Assembly: GCA_030435675.1 (NCBI GenBank)
Contig: CM059622.1
Coordinates: forward strand, 11,160,001 to 11,224,000
Direction: 5' to 3'
Length of the DNA: 64,000 nucleotides
From: Steinernema hermaphroditum
Taxonomy: Eukaryota > Nematoda > Chromadorea > Rhabditida > Steinernematidae
Made by a program: the position numbers and the translations under genes. The notes beneath the pieces were generated by a model. That model did not search any database, was not told the origin of the DNA, and was given only the letters and a program-made list of their open reading frames with translations. Within the stretch, counting starts at the first letter, position 1. Each line of letters begins with the position of its first letter. This document shows positions 11,376-22,219 of this stretch, piece by piece.

Positions 11376-11470
11376 TCTAATAGAGCCAAAATTCTTTGCT
11401 ATTACTTTTCGTTCTTCTGACACAAAGCGAATTATCTGTTGCTCCGAAAAGGAGGCCCGGAAAGATCGCC

Positions 11471-12521
11471 ATGGAACGACCCGCCAATTGCTTCAACTTT
11501 GTGAATGATCTCGGTCGATTGATTACAGACCGAACTATGGGACACCAAGTCTTCCACGAAAAGGTAACCGAGCTTTTCCAAGCGAATGTCGAAACTCTGC
11601 GGTCTATGCCAAGCTACATTGATCACATGAAGTCAATTGACAACGATTTTGCCTATCTGTCCTTGGACATCATACATGACGTACTCGAGATGTCAATGAA
11701 AAAAAAAGAGATCGAGAACAATCAAGGGCAGTTGGCTCTAGTTGAAGGACACTGGGGGCTGGCTATAAGGAAGTTCAGCGAAACCTATGAATTGAAGGAT
11801 GCGAAAATTGTTCGGGTAAAGCACAACCTCCCCAGTGTCTCGACAACATGGCTCGCCTCACAACTTTGGACACCAAGCGAAAGAGAAGAGATCAGTGAGG
11901 AAGAGGCCAAGAATCATCTCATTCACAAAGTCGACTTGTGGCCAAAGGACAAAATCGAAAAATGTAATCAGCTTTTGAATTCCCAAAGTCTAACATTTTG
12001 CGGACACTTGCCCATGCATAATCTGTCCATCCCTGAATCAATTTTGCGGAATCTCGGCACCAGATTTTCACGTGTGTATTATACACTATCATGCCATAGT
12101 TATGTATGGCCTGAGCATGAACTGGTCTTCATAAATCGCCAGCTGAGGTCCTCGTACCTGCAAGTGTGCTGGTTTGGGGGACAGTTCAGTGCAACAGCGA
12201 TCAGCGAATCGTTAATGTGTTTTGTAACAAGCCACAACTTCTGTTGTCTTTGCGTAAAGAATACTTGCATTCCGTACGCTGTTTTCGAACGGTTTTATGA
12301 CAATTGGAAGGCGCAAACTTTGTGGTCGAGGCCAATCTATTGGTTTTTTGGTAACCGATGATGCTGTTGGTAAACTAAGCGACAAAATTGGAGTTGCCGC
12401 TGATTATTGGGAATCGAAAAAATTCAAAGATGCGAAACATCCCGTAAATGAGGAATGGACAATGAAGATTTTATGTGAGCCATCACTTCAAGGCATAGCT
12501 CTTCGCGTTCGCTTCTATTAA
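11471..12521 (+). pseudogene. F-box-like nematode family gene, frameshifted
   Basis: A long frame from the ATG at 11471 to 12361, then continuation in another frame to a stop at 12519-12521, giving about 350 aa when combined. The N-terminal part has FAYLSLDIIHDVLEM, reminiscent of an F-box helix. The middle has WGLAIRKFSETYELKDAK and the C-terminal part has FERFYDNWKAQ followed, in the shifted frame, by TDDAVGKLSDKIGVAADYW and KHPVNEEWTMKI. Family assignment is tentative; such lineage-specific F-box-associated proteins are abundant in nematodes. The frame break coincides with a run of six T at about 12343-12348, and five T would restore it. The transposon-like element ends 75 bp upstream of the ATG, so the 5' region may be displaced. 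Either a recent pseudogene or an intact gene with a homopolymer error. Confidence 0.5.
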
Positions 12522-12690
12522 ATCTCTGTTGTTGTGTAGACCATGCGAATAAAGCTTCTAATCCGCTTCTCATTTTCCGTTGTTTTTGATTCATTCAACT
12601 GATTACCGTAATGCAGGTCTTGGTGATTGTAGCGGGCGGCGCTAAGCGAAATGTTTGAAACATATTGGTCTTCCAAACTTTCGACTACTC

Positions 12691-12961
12691 GCATTCCGCA
12701 CGTTGTTTTCGAACGGTTTATGATAATTGGAAGAAGCAAACTTCGTGGTTGAGGTACCAGTGTAATTTTCGGTAACCGACGATGCTGTTTGTAAACTGAG
12801 CAATAAGATAGGAGTTATAGCTGGTTTGTATGAATCGAATAAATATAAACATGAGAAACATCCCGTCAATGAGGAGTGGACCATGAAGATTTAATGTTAG
12901 CCATCACTTCAAGGCATAGTTGTTTACACATTAGCAAATCTCTGTTGTTGTATAGGTCATG
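12691..12961 (+). pseudogene. Partial tandem duplicate of the preceding gene's 3' end
   Basis: Similar to 12267-12545 throughout, including GCATTCCG, GAACGGTT, GTAACCGA, AAACATCCCGT and CCATCACTTCAAGGCATAG. The copy has several in-frame stops and small indels. It is a decayed fragment of a tandem copy whose 5' portion is missing. Confidence 0.75.
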
Positions 12962-13054
12962 TCAATTCAAATTACTCCTCAATCTCAATTAAAATATGTG
13001 CTCACTTTTTATATAAATCGCATATCAGAAGGAAAGCACTCAGCATCATCGATG

Positions 13055-14241
13055 TCATCGCATGGACCCCTTCATGCTAATAGACGATCTCATGGATCCT
13101 GTGGTGGTTGGAAGTGCAATAGTAACCACTCGCGACGGGACTTTTCGTCGTGAGACAATGTCCCACAAGTACTTTCTCGCGATCCTAAACTCCCATAGCG
13201 GTTTTAAAATTCCTTTTTGAAACTAACGGATTAAAAATTATGTAGACCGTAAGATTGATCGCCGGAATTAAAGTCGCCAATCCATGCCAGGAGATGTGAA
13301 GCCACGCATATTGATCGAAATAATCGGCGAAGCGGAGACCTATGATATTGACGATCGACAGAGGCACAGTGATGAGGAGCGACTGGATCACGAGACGAAT
13401 CTCCAAGGAGGAGATTTTGAACGTAGAGCCGTAGATCTTTTTCTGAATAAAGAGGGTTATCACGAACTGGAAGGATTCGACCACCTGCACGGCCACGGTC
13501 ACAATCACACCAAGTGTGCACAGCAGAACACCCGCTTCAAGGGCCGGGGGATTGTATCCCATAAAATTAGAAAATTGCTCGGATGCAGAATATGTGAATC
13601 CATCAATCAGAAAATCGAAAAATATTCCAAAATCTCCGAAGTGGAGATAGAGCATCAGGGGAATGGAAACGATCCATGACAGAGCGATCAGTGCCTAAAC
13701 GAATCGTGGATTCGAGAAAAGATATCTGGTCGATTACCATGTAGATTCTATTACTCAGCTTCGTCGCTTTCACCCTCAGCATGACGGTGAGTCGATTAAA
13801 TGCCAAAATCAGGGACATCATCGGAAAGGAATGGAGATATCCACTTCTACAGCAACTTATGACCTGCAAGCCGAACTTAAACAGTCGGAAATATTCGAAT
13901 CGGTACCGATCCGATGGTGAGCAGAGCGGCTTTGTTGTCTACCCAGTCGTAGTACAGATCCCAGTCTTCGTCGAAATGGGGCCACGTCAAAGTGAAAATT
14001 CCGGCGATTAAACTCTCTATTAAGTAGAGACAGTCCAGCAGACCGAGATTGATGATGATCTGATATGCAACAAGACTTCTGAACTCGCTCTTTGTGGCGA
14101 AGACCTAGCTTTGTGATAAAATATAACCACAAAAAAGGAGATTTACCCATATGAGTGATGCATACACAGGCACAAGGGAGTGACGACAGTCTTGAAAACA
14201 GCCATTCCATTTCGAATGTTCCATAGCTCTGTGCTCTCCAT
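13055..14241 (-). CDS. Serpentine chemoreceptor-like 7TM protein 1 (frameshifted)
   Basis: A nematode 7TM receptor of the SRG-superfamily kind (Srt/Srx-like), expected at the surface of sensory neurons. Exons: 14241-14147, 14104-13907, 13863-13738, 13694-13485, 13442-13228, 13184-13055. TM2 has AYQIIINLGLLDCLYL, TM3 has LAFNRLTVM, TM7 has PAINLTVYIIFNP followed by IARKYL. Exon 1 changes frame: MAVFKTVVTP is in one frame and PVYASLIW, needed to join exon 2, in another. Paralogs read FPVCLPPY at this place, so a four-base loss of one CCTG copy (or one base modulo 3) explains it. The 42-nt intron 13484-13443 has no stop and is in frame, so retention would add 14 residues. Otherwise intact, with phases matching the paralogs in the cluster. 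Confidence 0.8.
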
Positions 14242-14305
14242 AGGATTATTAAAGACAGGACTGACAGACTCAGATCATTTTCTTCGATGTAAGAGGACAA
14301 GAATT

Positions 14306-14400
14306 ACCCCTTTCCCACTGTTTTGCAAGGTCACGAGTTTAATTTGGGCACATGGTGGGAACAAAGTCTTTTTGGTCAGTAGATTAGTGGAATGATGCTT
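14306..14400 (+). repeat. Dispersed repeat, copy at 34.97 kb
   Basis: Shares GGGAACAAAGTCTTTTTGGT, CCCAC(T/C)(G/A)TTTTGCAAG and the surrounding order with the reverse complement of 34965-35065. It is an uncharacterised interspersed repeat with no visible coding content. Confidence 0.55.
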
Positions 14401-14579
14401 GATCGCGGAAGTCGGTTACAAACTCTAGTCTGTTAGCGTTGTCTGTAACCTCGCGAACGAAACTGTGAAGTGGCTGAACATTTCAAAGTCACAGCAAGAT
14501 TGTTGTTTATTGAAGCTGTTTTTTAGATGTTGTTTATTGAAGCTAATTTTCTAAATTGCGTCTTCACCGATGGTGGCGT

Positions 14580-14675
14580 CCTTGGAGCGTCGGCGACCTT
14601 CAGAGTGACTTCTCATGCAACGGGATTCTTAGCGTCGGACCTCTTGTTGTCAGCGGTGGTGGGACTACGGCTTCC
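14580..14675 (+). repeat. Dispersed repeat, copy at 18.79 kb
   Basis: Shares GCGTCGGCGACCTTC, TTCTCATGCAACGG-like sequence, and CTTGTTGTCAGCGGTGGTGG with 18785-18885 in the same orientation. Roughly 85 per cent identical by eye. Class unknown. Confidence 0.55.
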
Positions 14676-14982
14676 GGATATACTCACACATGCCACAGTC
14701 TCGTCATATTCCGAAAATCTAAATGTCCAAAAATCATTTGCGTCGGCCGAGTCGACTGCCCCGAAATTTGTGTAACTGCACCAGTTGTTTGGCCTTCTCA
14801 GAAATGCGTGAAATCAAAATATGGAATATCGCTGCAGCCTATTGCTAGAGATCACAATTCAGCATCATCGGACACATTGTTGTAAACTCAGTGAGAAAAC
14901 GTGCGACTTGGACGCCGATTACTGCAATAGTTGGTTAACATAATTAATAGATAACAGTAAATAAAATAAAAACGACAAAATT

Positions 14983-15053
14983 TGCATCGGCCGGGAATCG
15001 AACCCGGGCCGCCCGCGTGGCAGGCGAGCATTCTACCACTGAACCACCGATGC
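14983..15053 (-). tRNA. tRNA-Gly (GCC)
   Basis: The reverse complement folds as a 71-nt tRNA. It has acceptor GCATCGG/CCGATGC with discriminator A, box A TGGTTCAGTGGTAGA, an anticodon loop with GCC flanked by T and A, and T arm CGGGTTCGATTCCCG. No intron. Decodes GGC/GGU glycine codons. It lies 581 bp upstream of tac-1 and in opposite orientation. Confidence 0.95.
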
Positions 15054-15633
15054 TGCGATCTTTAACTAACGCGATGTCTCCATACCACCGTCATCTTCCA
15101 CTTACTGAACTCTTCTCTGTTACAGTCTTCCCTAATTCCCATTCAATGCATTCAAATTATCCCTCGCAATAGCACATTCATTCCTAACAGACTGCTTGTC
15201 GCTGCACTAATCCCTCCTCCACCTGCACAAGGTCAGCCCGCCTGTCACCGCCGAGCTCTCCCTATGCAAACTCCTCGTGTATGCGCGTGTGTGGCGCGCC
15301 CCGCAAAAGAGGTCGGCGCGCGAGATAGCAATCGCACAGCAAATGTGACTTCGATTAGTCATTTTTTCGCCTTTTTTCTCGAATTCGCGCGCATCGATCG
15401 GTTGCATATTCCGTCGAAATTAGGAATATTTTCGCCCTCCGGATAATTGCATTTGAGAAGAATGCGCCGTTGGTCATCTGTGGCGCTGTTTACCGCTCGC
15501 CGCTCCCATCGCGATCTCCCTTTTGTTCCTCTCTGGCGCGATCCGATTCGTATTGTGGCGGTCGCGATCAGTGTAGTAGTGATCGGTTGTAATTTATTCG
15601 ACGATATTCCAGTGATCGCTGTGATTTTGAGTG
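15054..15633. other. GC-rich region upstream of tac-1
   Basis: Contains the probable tac-1 promoter and leader, with CG-rich segments (15230-15340 and 15480-15560) that differ from the AT-rich surroundings. No discrete element was identified. Confidence 0.4.
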
Positions 15634-18247
15634 ATGGACGAAGACGGGCCACACGATCGTAAGTTTTCTTTAAATGATATAAGTTAAAATTGAAAAGAAA
15701 CTCTCGAAATGACGTTATTTTTGCGAATAAGTGCACTTATAAGCCAGAAGATCAATTGCCAGAAGATTCTCAACACATAATGGTAGATCACATATTGAAA
15801 CTACTAAAATATTCTACCTACTTCCTATCTCACAGCACCCATAGGCTTATTGGAATCAGTTCATCGGCGAAATTGCTGAACAAATACAGAACATAAATGG
15901 CATCTTTACGTCGCAATTGGATACTGTCATGTTACTGATAGCGATCACCATCGAATCTCAGCATCTCGTGCTCATCTACCCAAAATTCCGAATAGAATGA
16001 GATCCAAAAATGGACTGCTTATTTAGATAGGCTACACAAGAGCTTACCTATTCACTAGTACACTTTGTTCTCAGAATTAAGACTAGCATAACGACGATCA
16101 ATACATCATGAAACTACATCACAATACTTATTGAGTCGTTCCTTTTCATTTCTCAGCACTGAAGAGGAATTCTCCTTTCGAATTGCAGTCTCCGAAGAGT
16201 TTATGGACGCCGAGGATGTGTCGCTGTCGCTGGACGAAGAGCTGCCCAATAATGGGTCGCCAGAGCCGCGCGACGATTGCGCGACGCCGACGCCCACCAG
16301 CGATGAATGGGCCACGCTGAACGCGGGCGCCCTCCAGCCAGCAGCAGCCATGGAAATGGGGCCCGTCGAGTTTGCCAATGGGGGCCAGGGTTAGTGATCG
16401 GCGCCTACTTGTTCATTTATAGCTTCTGTGTCGTTTCCAGCCGAATTCGTCGACCAACGGAGGCTAAACGTCGCGCATCCGGTCATGCAGAGTACCCCGA
16501 TTAGGCCTCCGCCGTGAGTTGCGAAATTCGAGGGATTGTGAGAATTTTGAGGACGTTTAGGCAGTCGGACACGGGCACAATGCCCCGACCGACGAGGACA
16601 AACGTCGGCGCCCTGCCCGTAGTCACGTCCGACAATTCTCAGAGCTCGACTACCGAAGTCCAATCGCTCGTTCCACCTACTGTTGTCAAAAAGTAATTCG
16701 CCTGATTCTGAAATCAGTGGAGAATTCAATTTTCAGGCGTACAAGGCAGCAAACAGTGACTGTGAAAAGCAAACTGGCCGAAGCCGTCACAGAAGCATTT
16801 ATCGCGGTGAAAAAGGAAGAGCCGCTGAACGTCGAGGATCTGGAAAGGAGGATCCAGATGGCTGTGATGGTGTCGGATAGATACTGGACTGACAAGGTTC
16901 GATCTCATTGAGTCTTGCATCGGCAAAGCGTGATGGAATTCAGGTCTCTCGTTCTGTGGCCGCTGTCCAGCAAGATTTCAGTAAAAAGGAAGCGTCGATG
17001 AAAGCAGTGATACAACAGCTCGAGGAATCGGAGAAACAGTTCCATGATAAATGCATCCATCTGGCCCAGAATGGCGCCAAGATGCCGAGAAATGGGCGAT
17101 CGATGGATTCGCTCGCAAACGGTAAGACGGGAAATTAGGGCGACAATCCAGAACAAAGCGATTAAAACGAAATTCTCCTTTTTAGTATAACGTTAACCCA
17201 TAAAATGTGTTTAACCTGGAGACAGATGCAATTGGTTTAATATTAACTGTGGCCAAAAGCCAAAAGAAGCTCTTCATATTGATTCAAAGCAATTATTTGT
17301 TCGGCATTGTTTGTTCGGCTTCGAACATTGCGAAATCCTGAGGCCTAGTCAATAGAACGCAGGCCCATTTATGCCAGTTCAGGCGGAAAATGATGATTTT
17401 CCAGTCGTATCAAGCCCTTTCTGTCAAAGCTTCGAAATCTTCGCTTTGAATGAAGTCTAAATCGAAGAAACATGATATTTTTCATAGGAATTTCTCAAGC
17501 TTATCATCCACACTCTTTTAAACTATTTACAGATGACACAATCTCGGCAATACCTGCCCCAAACGGTATGGTAGTAAATCTATAGCTGCCTGTTATGCAA
17601 ACCCAGTTGCTATATTCGTAGCTGTGCATGTGTGGACTTTGATGTGCAGCTTCACCACCACTATATAACAAACTACCTAGTATATCATCTTAATTTTAGG
17701 GCTACCCGCGCCGCTCAACGAAAAAATGCAGGCCGATTTGACGGCGGCCTTGAAAGAACGTGACCGAATGGCCGAAGAGTTTGGAACTCTCGAAAACAAC
17801 TACGGTGACTTGTTCCGTCGCTACGAGATGCTTCGGGAACAGAGTCAGACCCTCCGAGACGTAAGTAGATCCGTTGTTACCCCATCAAATGTGCGCTTTA
17901 GAATGAAGTTAAACTAAAACAAGAAGCTGAGAAGCTAGCCATCAAGAACCATAAGCTGCAACAGAAACTAGAGCATGCTGGAATTCTGGCGGAAGAGACC
18001 CTTGCTCGGGCAAACGAAGAAATCGATCGCCTCCACGAAGCTCGTGAAACTGACAACCTCGCACTGAGGATGAAGGTCAAACAGTACGGTATACAGGTGG
18101 CGTCCCTCGAGGCAACGATCAATGCCAAGGTAATTGAAAGATGTCTCAATGTTCTCCATATGTTCCATGTTACAGAACAACGAATTGGAAGAGCTTCAAC
18201 AGATCTGCAATGAGCTTCTACAGAAGGCCGACATTCATGATGAATAA
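15634..18247 (+). CDS. tac-1: TACC-domain coiled-coil protein (TAC-1)
   Basis: A centrosome- and microtubule-associated protein; TACC proteins act with XMAP215/ZYG-9 in spindle and astral microtubule assembly. Model: join(15634..15658,16189..16389,16441..16513,16561..16692,16737..16896,16944..17121,17700..17860,17902..18129,18176..18247), 409 aa. The N-terminal half is acidic and low-complexity. The C-terminal part is a continuous coiled coil carrying the TACC signature: a segment ending in REQSQTLRDNEVKLK, then LARANEEIDRLHE and LEELQQICNELLQKAD, matching the family's HAEEKL-ANEEI and ENEELTKICDELI blocks. Phases agree at every junction. The first exon codes only nine residues, and ATG 16203 is an alternative start. 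The 578-nt intron 17122-17699 is unusually long here. C. elegans TAC-1 is shorter, so the N-terminal exons are less certain than the coiled coil. Confidence 0.85.
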
Positions 18248-18499
18248 TATTTTACACTCCGCTTATCGTGGCTTATTCCTCGGTGCTGCACGGAAGTACC
18301 GAATCACGGGTGCTTTGCTTTTCGTTTTTTTATTGTAATTAACTTTTATAGAATCTATAAAAATTTTAGCTTAAATCTGAAATCCGCATTGATGACATCT
18401 GGGTGTCACTTTGTGTGTTGGGATGTTCTCCAATGTCCAATGCCAGGGCATGTTTATGGGATATCTGTCGACGTCTCCGACCTCTACTCTTGGTCGTTG

Positions 18500-18645
18500 T
18501 GCATTATGAGATATTTCGTATAGAGAGTATCTTTACGACTTTACGACTTTATTTCGCGAATCAAAGGCATTACACCTTGCGCGACACCGAAAATAGACAA
18601 ACAGAGGATGTCTGACAGACGACTTCATCCGATGTCGAACCGGTG
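18500..18645 (+). repeat. Dispersed repeat shared with 49.87 kb
   Basis: Shares TTTATTTCG(C/T)GAATCAAAGGC, ACACCGAA and CAAACAGAGGAT with 49870-50000 in the same order and orientation. An interspersed repeat of unknown class lying just 3' of tac-1. Confidence 0.6.
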
Positions 18646-18784
18646 GGTGGCGGGCACTTCACTGGACATCTGGGAATCGGAAAATCTTCGGATACATCAG
18701 CGAATCATCGTTTGCTGCACAGCGGACGCTTCTCAGCTCGAATCTGATGGTCCGTGGTTCGGGAGTTGCGTTCTCGCTGGTCCT

Positions 18785-18885
18785 CAGAGCGTCGGCGACC
18801 TTCGGGATGACTTCTCACGCAACGGCGGGCGTCGGATTCCTGGCGTCGGACATCTTGTTGTCAGCGGTGGTGGGACTGGTGTGCC
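18785..18885 (+). repeat. Dispersed repeat, second copy of the 14.58-kb unit
   Basis: Same-orientation copy of 14580-14675 with an insertion of about 12 bp near GGCGGGCGTCGG. It abuts the repeat-rich stretch that continues to about 19.4 kb. Confidence 0.55.
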
Positions 18886-18989
18886 GACAACAGCGCCGTG
18901 GTGAGCCGTGCTGAACGCAAGCTCCTTCTTATTCTTAGCTCACGGGTTAAGAAAAATAAACCCGGCTGCGCGCGAATTCGCGCCCTCCA

Positions 18990-19410
18990 GGTACTAAAAG
19001 CCAATTAGGAGCTCATGCAAATGGCTGAAGTTGGGGCCAAAAAACTGTAGACCTGCGGGCGGCAAGACACCATAGCCCTGCGGGCGGCAAGATAGGAGCT
19101 CATGCAAATGACTGAAGTTGTCCAAAAAACTGCAAAGCTAAAAAATACGCTAAAAACGACACAAAAACTGTAAAGAAACGCTAAGCCTAGCGTCCCCAGA
19201 GATATGGTGGAAGTATAGCGCTACCATCTCAACTGCTTCTGTGGCTCATTGCGAACGTGCTTCGTTTGTAAGCGCGCGGTGCCGGGTTCGGTTCCCCTCG
19301 GGGTCCATATTTTGTGTGGGTGTTTTCCCCGTGCTCACGGAAAAACACACACACAAACAGACCAACGGACTCGTCGGTTCTCCATTTATATATAGGGGAT
19401 GAATGTCAGG
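18990..19410 (+). repeat. Candidate tRNA-derived SINE
   Basis: Contains a box-A-like TGGCTCATTGCG (19242-19253) and, 31 bp further on, a box-B-like GGTTCGGTTCC (19285-19295), the spacing of an internal Pol III promoter. The intervening TTTGTAA resembles a Thr anticodon loop, but the acceptor stem does not pair, so it is not a tRNA gene. Upstream are direct repeats (GGAGCTCATGCAAATG twice, GCGGGCGGCAAGA twice). Downstream is a hairpin-like TTTTCCCCGTGCTCACGGAAAA. The boundaries are approximate. Confidence 0.45.
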
Positions 19411-19598
19411 TGGTTCACAGCGGAGATGTATAAAAAGGTGTACATCTTGTGCTCAAATTTGCTTGTGTTTGGAGCAAAATGATGTGGGAATGCGGATAAA
19501 GTTATGCCACAGCTTTATTTGAGATATATTGGGCCTATCGGTGAGTACCATATTATTGACGACTGCGAAGGTGGTGGAAAATGCCGCTAGCACAACAT

Positions 19599-20744
19599 TC
19601 ACAGCCTCTCGGTCACTGTTCCAATTCTGACCACTTTCGATGTGCTGGATCCTCTACACAGGATGCGCATCACATGCACTCGCGCAGCACTAAATGTAGG
19701 TCCTCTTCGACGTCCAAATATCACTTACGGATTGAAAATTACGTACACAAGAAGATTGATCGCAGGCATGAGGGCAGCTAAGCAGTGCCATAAAATGTGA
19801 AAGGACACCACGGAGTTCAGTTCAACTGCGAAATTCAGCCCGCAAATATTGACAATTGACAACGGAACGGTAATCAGGAAGCCTTGGACAATCAGTCGGA
19901 TTTCCATAGGAGATATACGGTAACTTGCTCCATACATTCTTTTCTTTGAAAAAGAAAAAACTTATTCCGGTATTATGTGAGTTGTACCTGGATTATAATG
20001 ACTCCAACCACGGCGAGAGTCAGAGCCAACACTCCTGATTCCATAGCGGGACCGAAGTAACCCATAAGTTGGCCAAAGATGGGCGGTCCATCATATGTAT
20101 AGCCATTTAAGTGCATGTCAAAGACGATGTCTCTAATTTCGTTGGCGTCGTCTCTTGTGTTCACAAAGTATTGAAGAATGAGCATAAGGGGAAAGGAGAT
20201 GAACCAGCCCACAACCAGGCCTGCCTTACACAACACGTCGAAGGCTGCTTCGCCTCTGACGTTGAGCATGATGTGGAGACGATTCAAGGCGAGCAGAAAG
20301 GAGAGAAATGGAGCTGCCTGCAGATAGCCACTTCTCATGCAGCTCATGACCTAAATCGAAGCAAGTATGCAACGTCAATAGTCACCGCTATCCTCCCACC
20401 TCTCCTATCTTTACTGAACTGCAGTCGAGCCCTTCCGGGTAGCGTAGATAGTCCTGTTTGTACAAGAGACAGATGACGGTCTGCTTTGAGTAGATCAGTG
20501 TGAATATTCCCGCATAGAGGTTTTGAAGTAAGAAGAGGCAATCCATCACGCCAATGCTGAGAATTATTTTGTAGGCGAGGAAATTGCGGAACTCTTGTTT
20601 TGTTGCGAAGACCTAAAAGTTACGGTCAACACGGAAAGGACGAATGCAATGGACCCATAGAAGGAGCAAATACGGTGGTATGAACAAAGGCGCTGAAACT
20701 ATCTTGAATATAGCCATAGGCTTGACGAGGTCCTTAATTTTCAT
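19599..20744 (-). CDS. Serpentine chemoreceptor-like 7TM protein 2
   Basis: Intact 323-aa receptor. Exons: 20744-20655, 20612-20400, 20350-19988, 19943-19729, 19689-19599; introns 39-49 nt. TM1 has PLFIPPYLLLLW, TM2 has AYKIILSIGVMDCLFLL, TM3 has LALNRLHIM, the extracellular loop has YTYDGPPIFGQLMGYFGP, TM6 begins RLIVQGFLITVPLSIVN and TM7 reads PAINLLVYVIFNP. The TM3-TM5 exon is a single 363-nt block, as in protein 3, whereas receptors 1, 4, 5 and 6 have an intron there. I chose the donor giving VKIGE before VMSCMRSGY because protein 3 has MKIGE before VFSCMRNGY; a GTAAAG donor 12 nt earlier is possible. Closest relative in the window is protein 3. Ligand unknown. Confidence 0.88.
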
Positions 20745-22219
20745 TGCTTGAAGTGGCGTTTTTCTAGTTGTTTTCCATGAAATAAAATAATAACATAACA
20801 AACAATAAAAACAGTGCAATTGCACACTTGCAGACCACATGGGCTGTCGCCTGAGGGTATGCTTGCTGATCAGCACGTGAAGAAATATGGATATTTATGC
20901 ACCACGGTAATCATCGGTGCTTCTTGGGTGCAAGATCCCGTAATTGGGCAGGAAACCTTTTGAGAACGTGGCTGATGTTTCGATTGTATCTGTATTGGCA
21001 GTAGCCAGCAAGATGTTACTCACAAAATTTGCTTTTCCTTGACTTTCATTGGCCATCTGACGACATATCAAACGTTCAAGGTATGACCTGCATACGGTAT
21101 TCGAAATCTTTGCCCATCGGCCTGCTAGCCCAGCTAGATTAACTATCATTTTACGCTAGATCTTCCACACAAACGCTTCGACCTACTGTATCGGCCAGTA
21201 TTCCGTGAACTGCTTTTCGGAGACTACTGCGACGATTCGAAAGTGGGTTTTCCAATTTTGATAATTTCAATATATTACGCTGGTGCATGAAACATGATCG
21301 ATCACTTCAATGCTTGTTTATTGGCCTAACTGTGACTATTCCATGAAAGGTATGTGCCATGAGCATGTGCTTTCAGCGACTAGTTCGCAGCTTTTACAAG
21401 GATACTCTCTGCAAGTGATTTGCTATGAATGATCAAAAAACATATTTTTGACCTCTCAGTCGGAATCGATGTATTTCTTTCTCTTTAGTGTCGTTTCGTT
21501 TCAAACCCTGAATGTTTGATGAAAGGCATATACTATTCGTATACGAAGTCAGTGACTACTACGCAGCTTTGATAAGGATTCTCTTTTGAAATATTTTTGT
21601 GATAAAAAAATCTTTGATACAATCTTTGACCTCGAAATCGGAATTTCTCTGCCATTCAGAAAAGGAATGTTGTGGTCAGTTAGAGCTATGTGAGCCCTAC
21701 ATATGTCAGGTTGAGGGGTTGTTATTGAGGTCACCTTGGAAACATGTGATGACGTGAGGTCTTATTTTTCGTCGATTTTCGTATAATTTTTCCTTGTTTG
21801 GCCTTTATTTTGCTTTAACACAATTGATCTTACTTAGCCCTTATGTATGGTAGTTCTGAATATCACATACATGCTGTGCGCTTCCGTCACCTGCTGCCCT
21901 CTTCAGCGAGTTAGAAGCCTGCCAATGGACATAACCATCCAACACATAAGCGGAACAGAGATCACTAGTTACAGTGGAGCACAACTAACAACCCACAGGC
22001 GCCGGATGCATACGGTCGCTCCTGCACATCGCCGATCTGATAGCAAGCAATGAAGGCTGGACACAATATGCATAACATCGGTTACGGTGGATCATAAATA
22101 ACAACATTATAAGCGGAACAAAGATCACCAGGTGCAGTGGAGCGTGGTCGTCATCGTCCTAGTATTCACGATCCCGGAGTCGGCGGCGCTCTGCGAGGAA
22201 GTCGGAGAAAGACTTCGCT
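20745..22219. other. Intergenic
   Basis: No gene supported. It contains two loosely similar direct repeats with GCGGAACA(G/A)AGATCACNAG at about 21952 and 22110, lying just 3' of the orphan gene. Confidence 0.45.

Larger units (their letters stand above)
10366..11387. mobile_element. DNA-transposon-like element with 8-bp target duplication
   Basis: A 1,022-bp element with terminal inverted repeats beginning GGCTCTATTA-GGGAGAAGTG (one mismatch between ends). It is flanked by the perfect 8-bp direct repeat AAAATTCT (10358-10365 and 11388-11395). Both subterminal regions are arrays of a degenerate unit of about 20 bp with TTGACAAAA and TATTTATC, in opposite orientations. A 465-nt ORF lies between the arrays. 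A shorter relative with the same ends lies at 37111-37382. The 8-bp duplication fits Merlin, hAT or P superfamilies; I cannot choose, and no transposase is present. Confidence 0.8.

Noticed and set aside
19240..19310. Functional tRNA-Thr gene
   Set aside because: The acceptor stem and T stem do not pair, so at best this is a tRNA-derived element.
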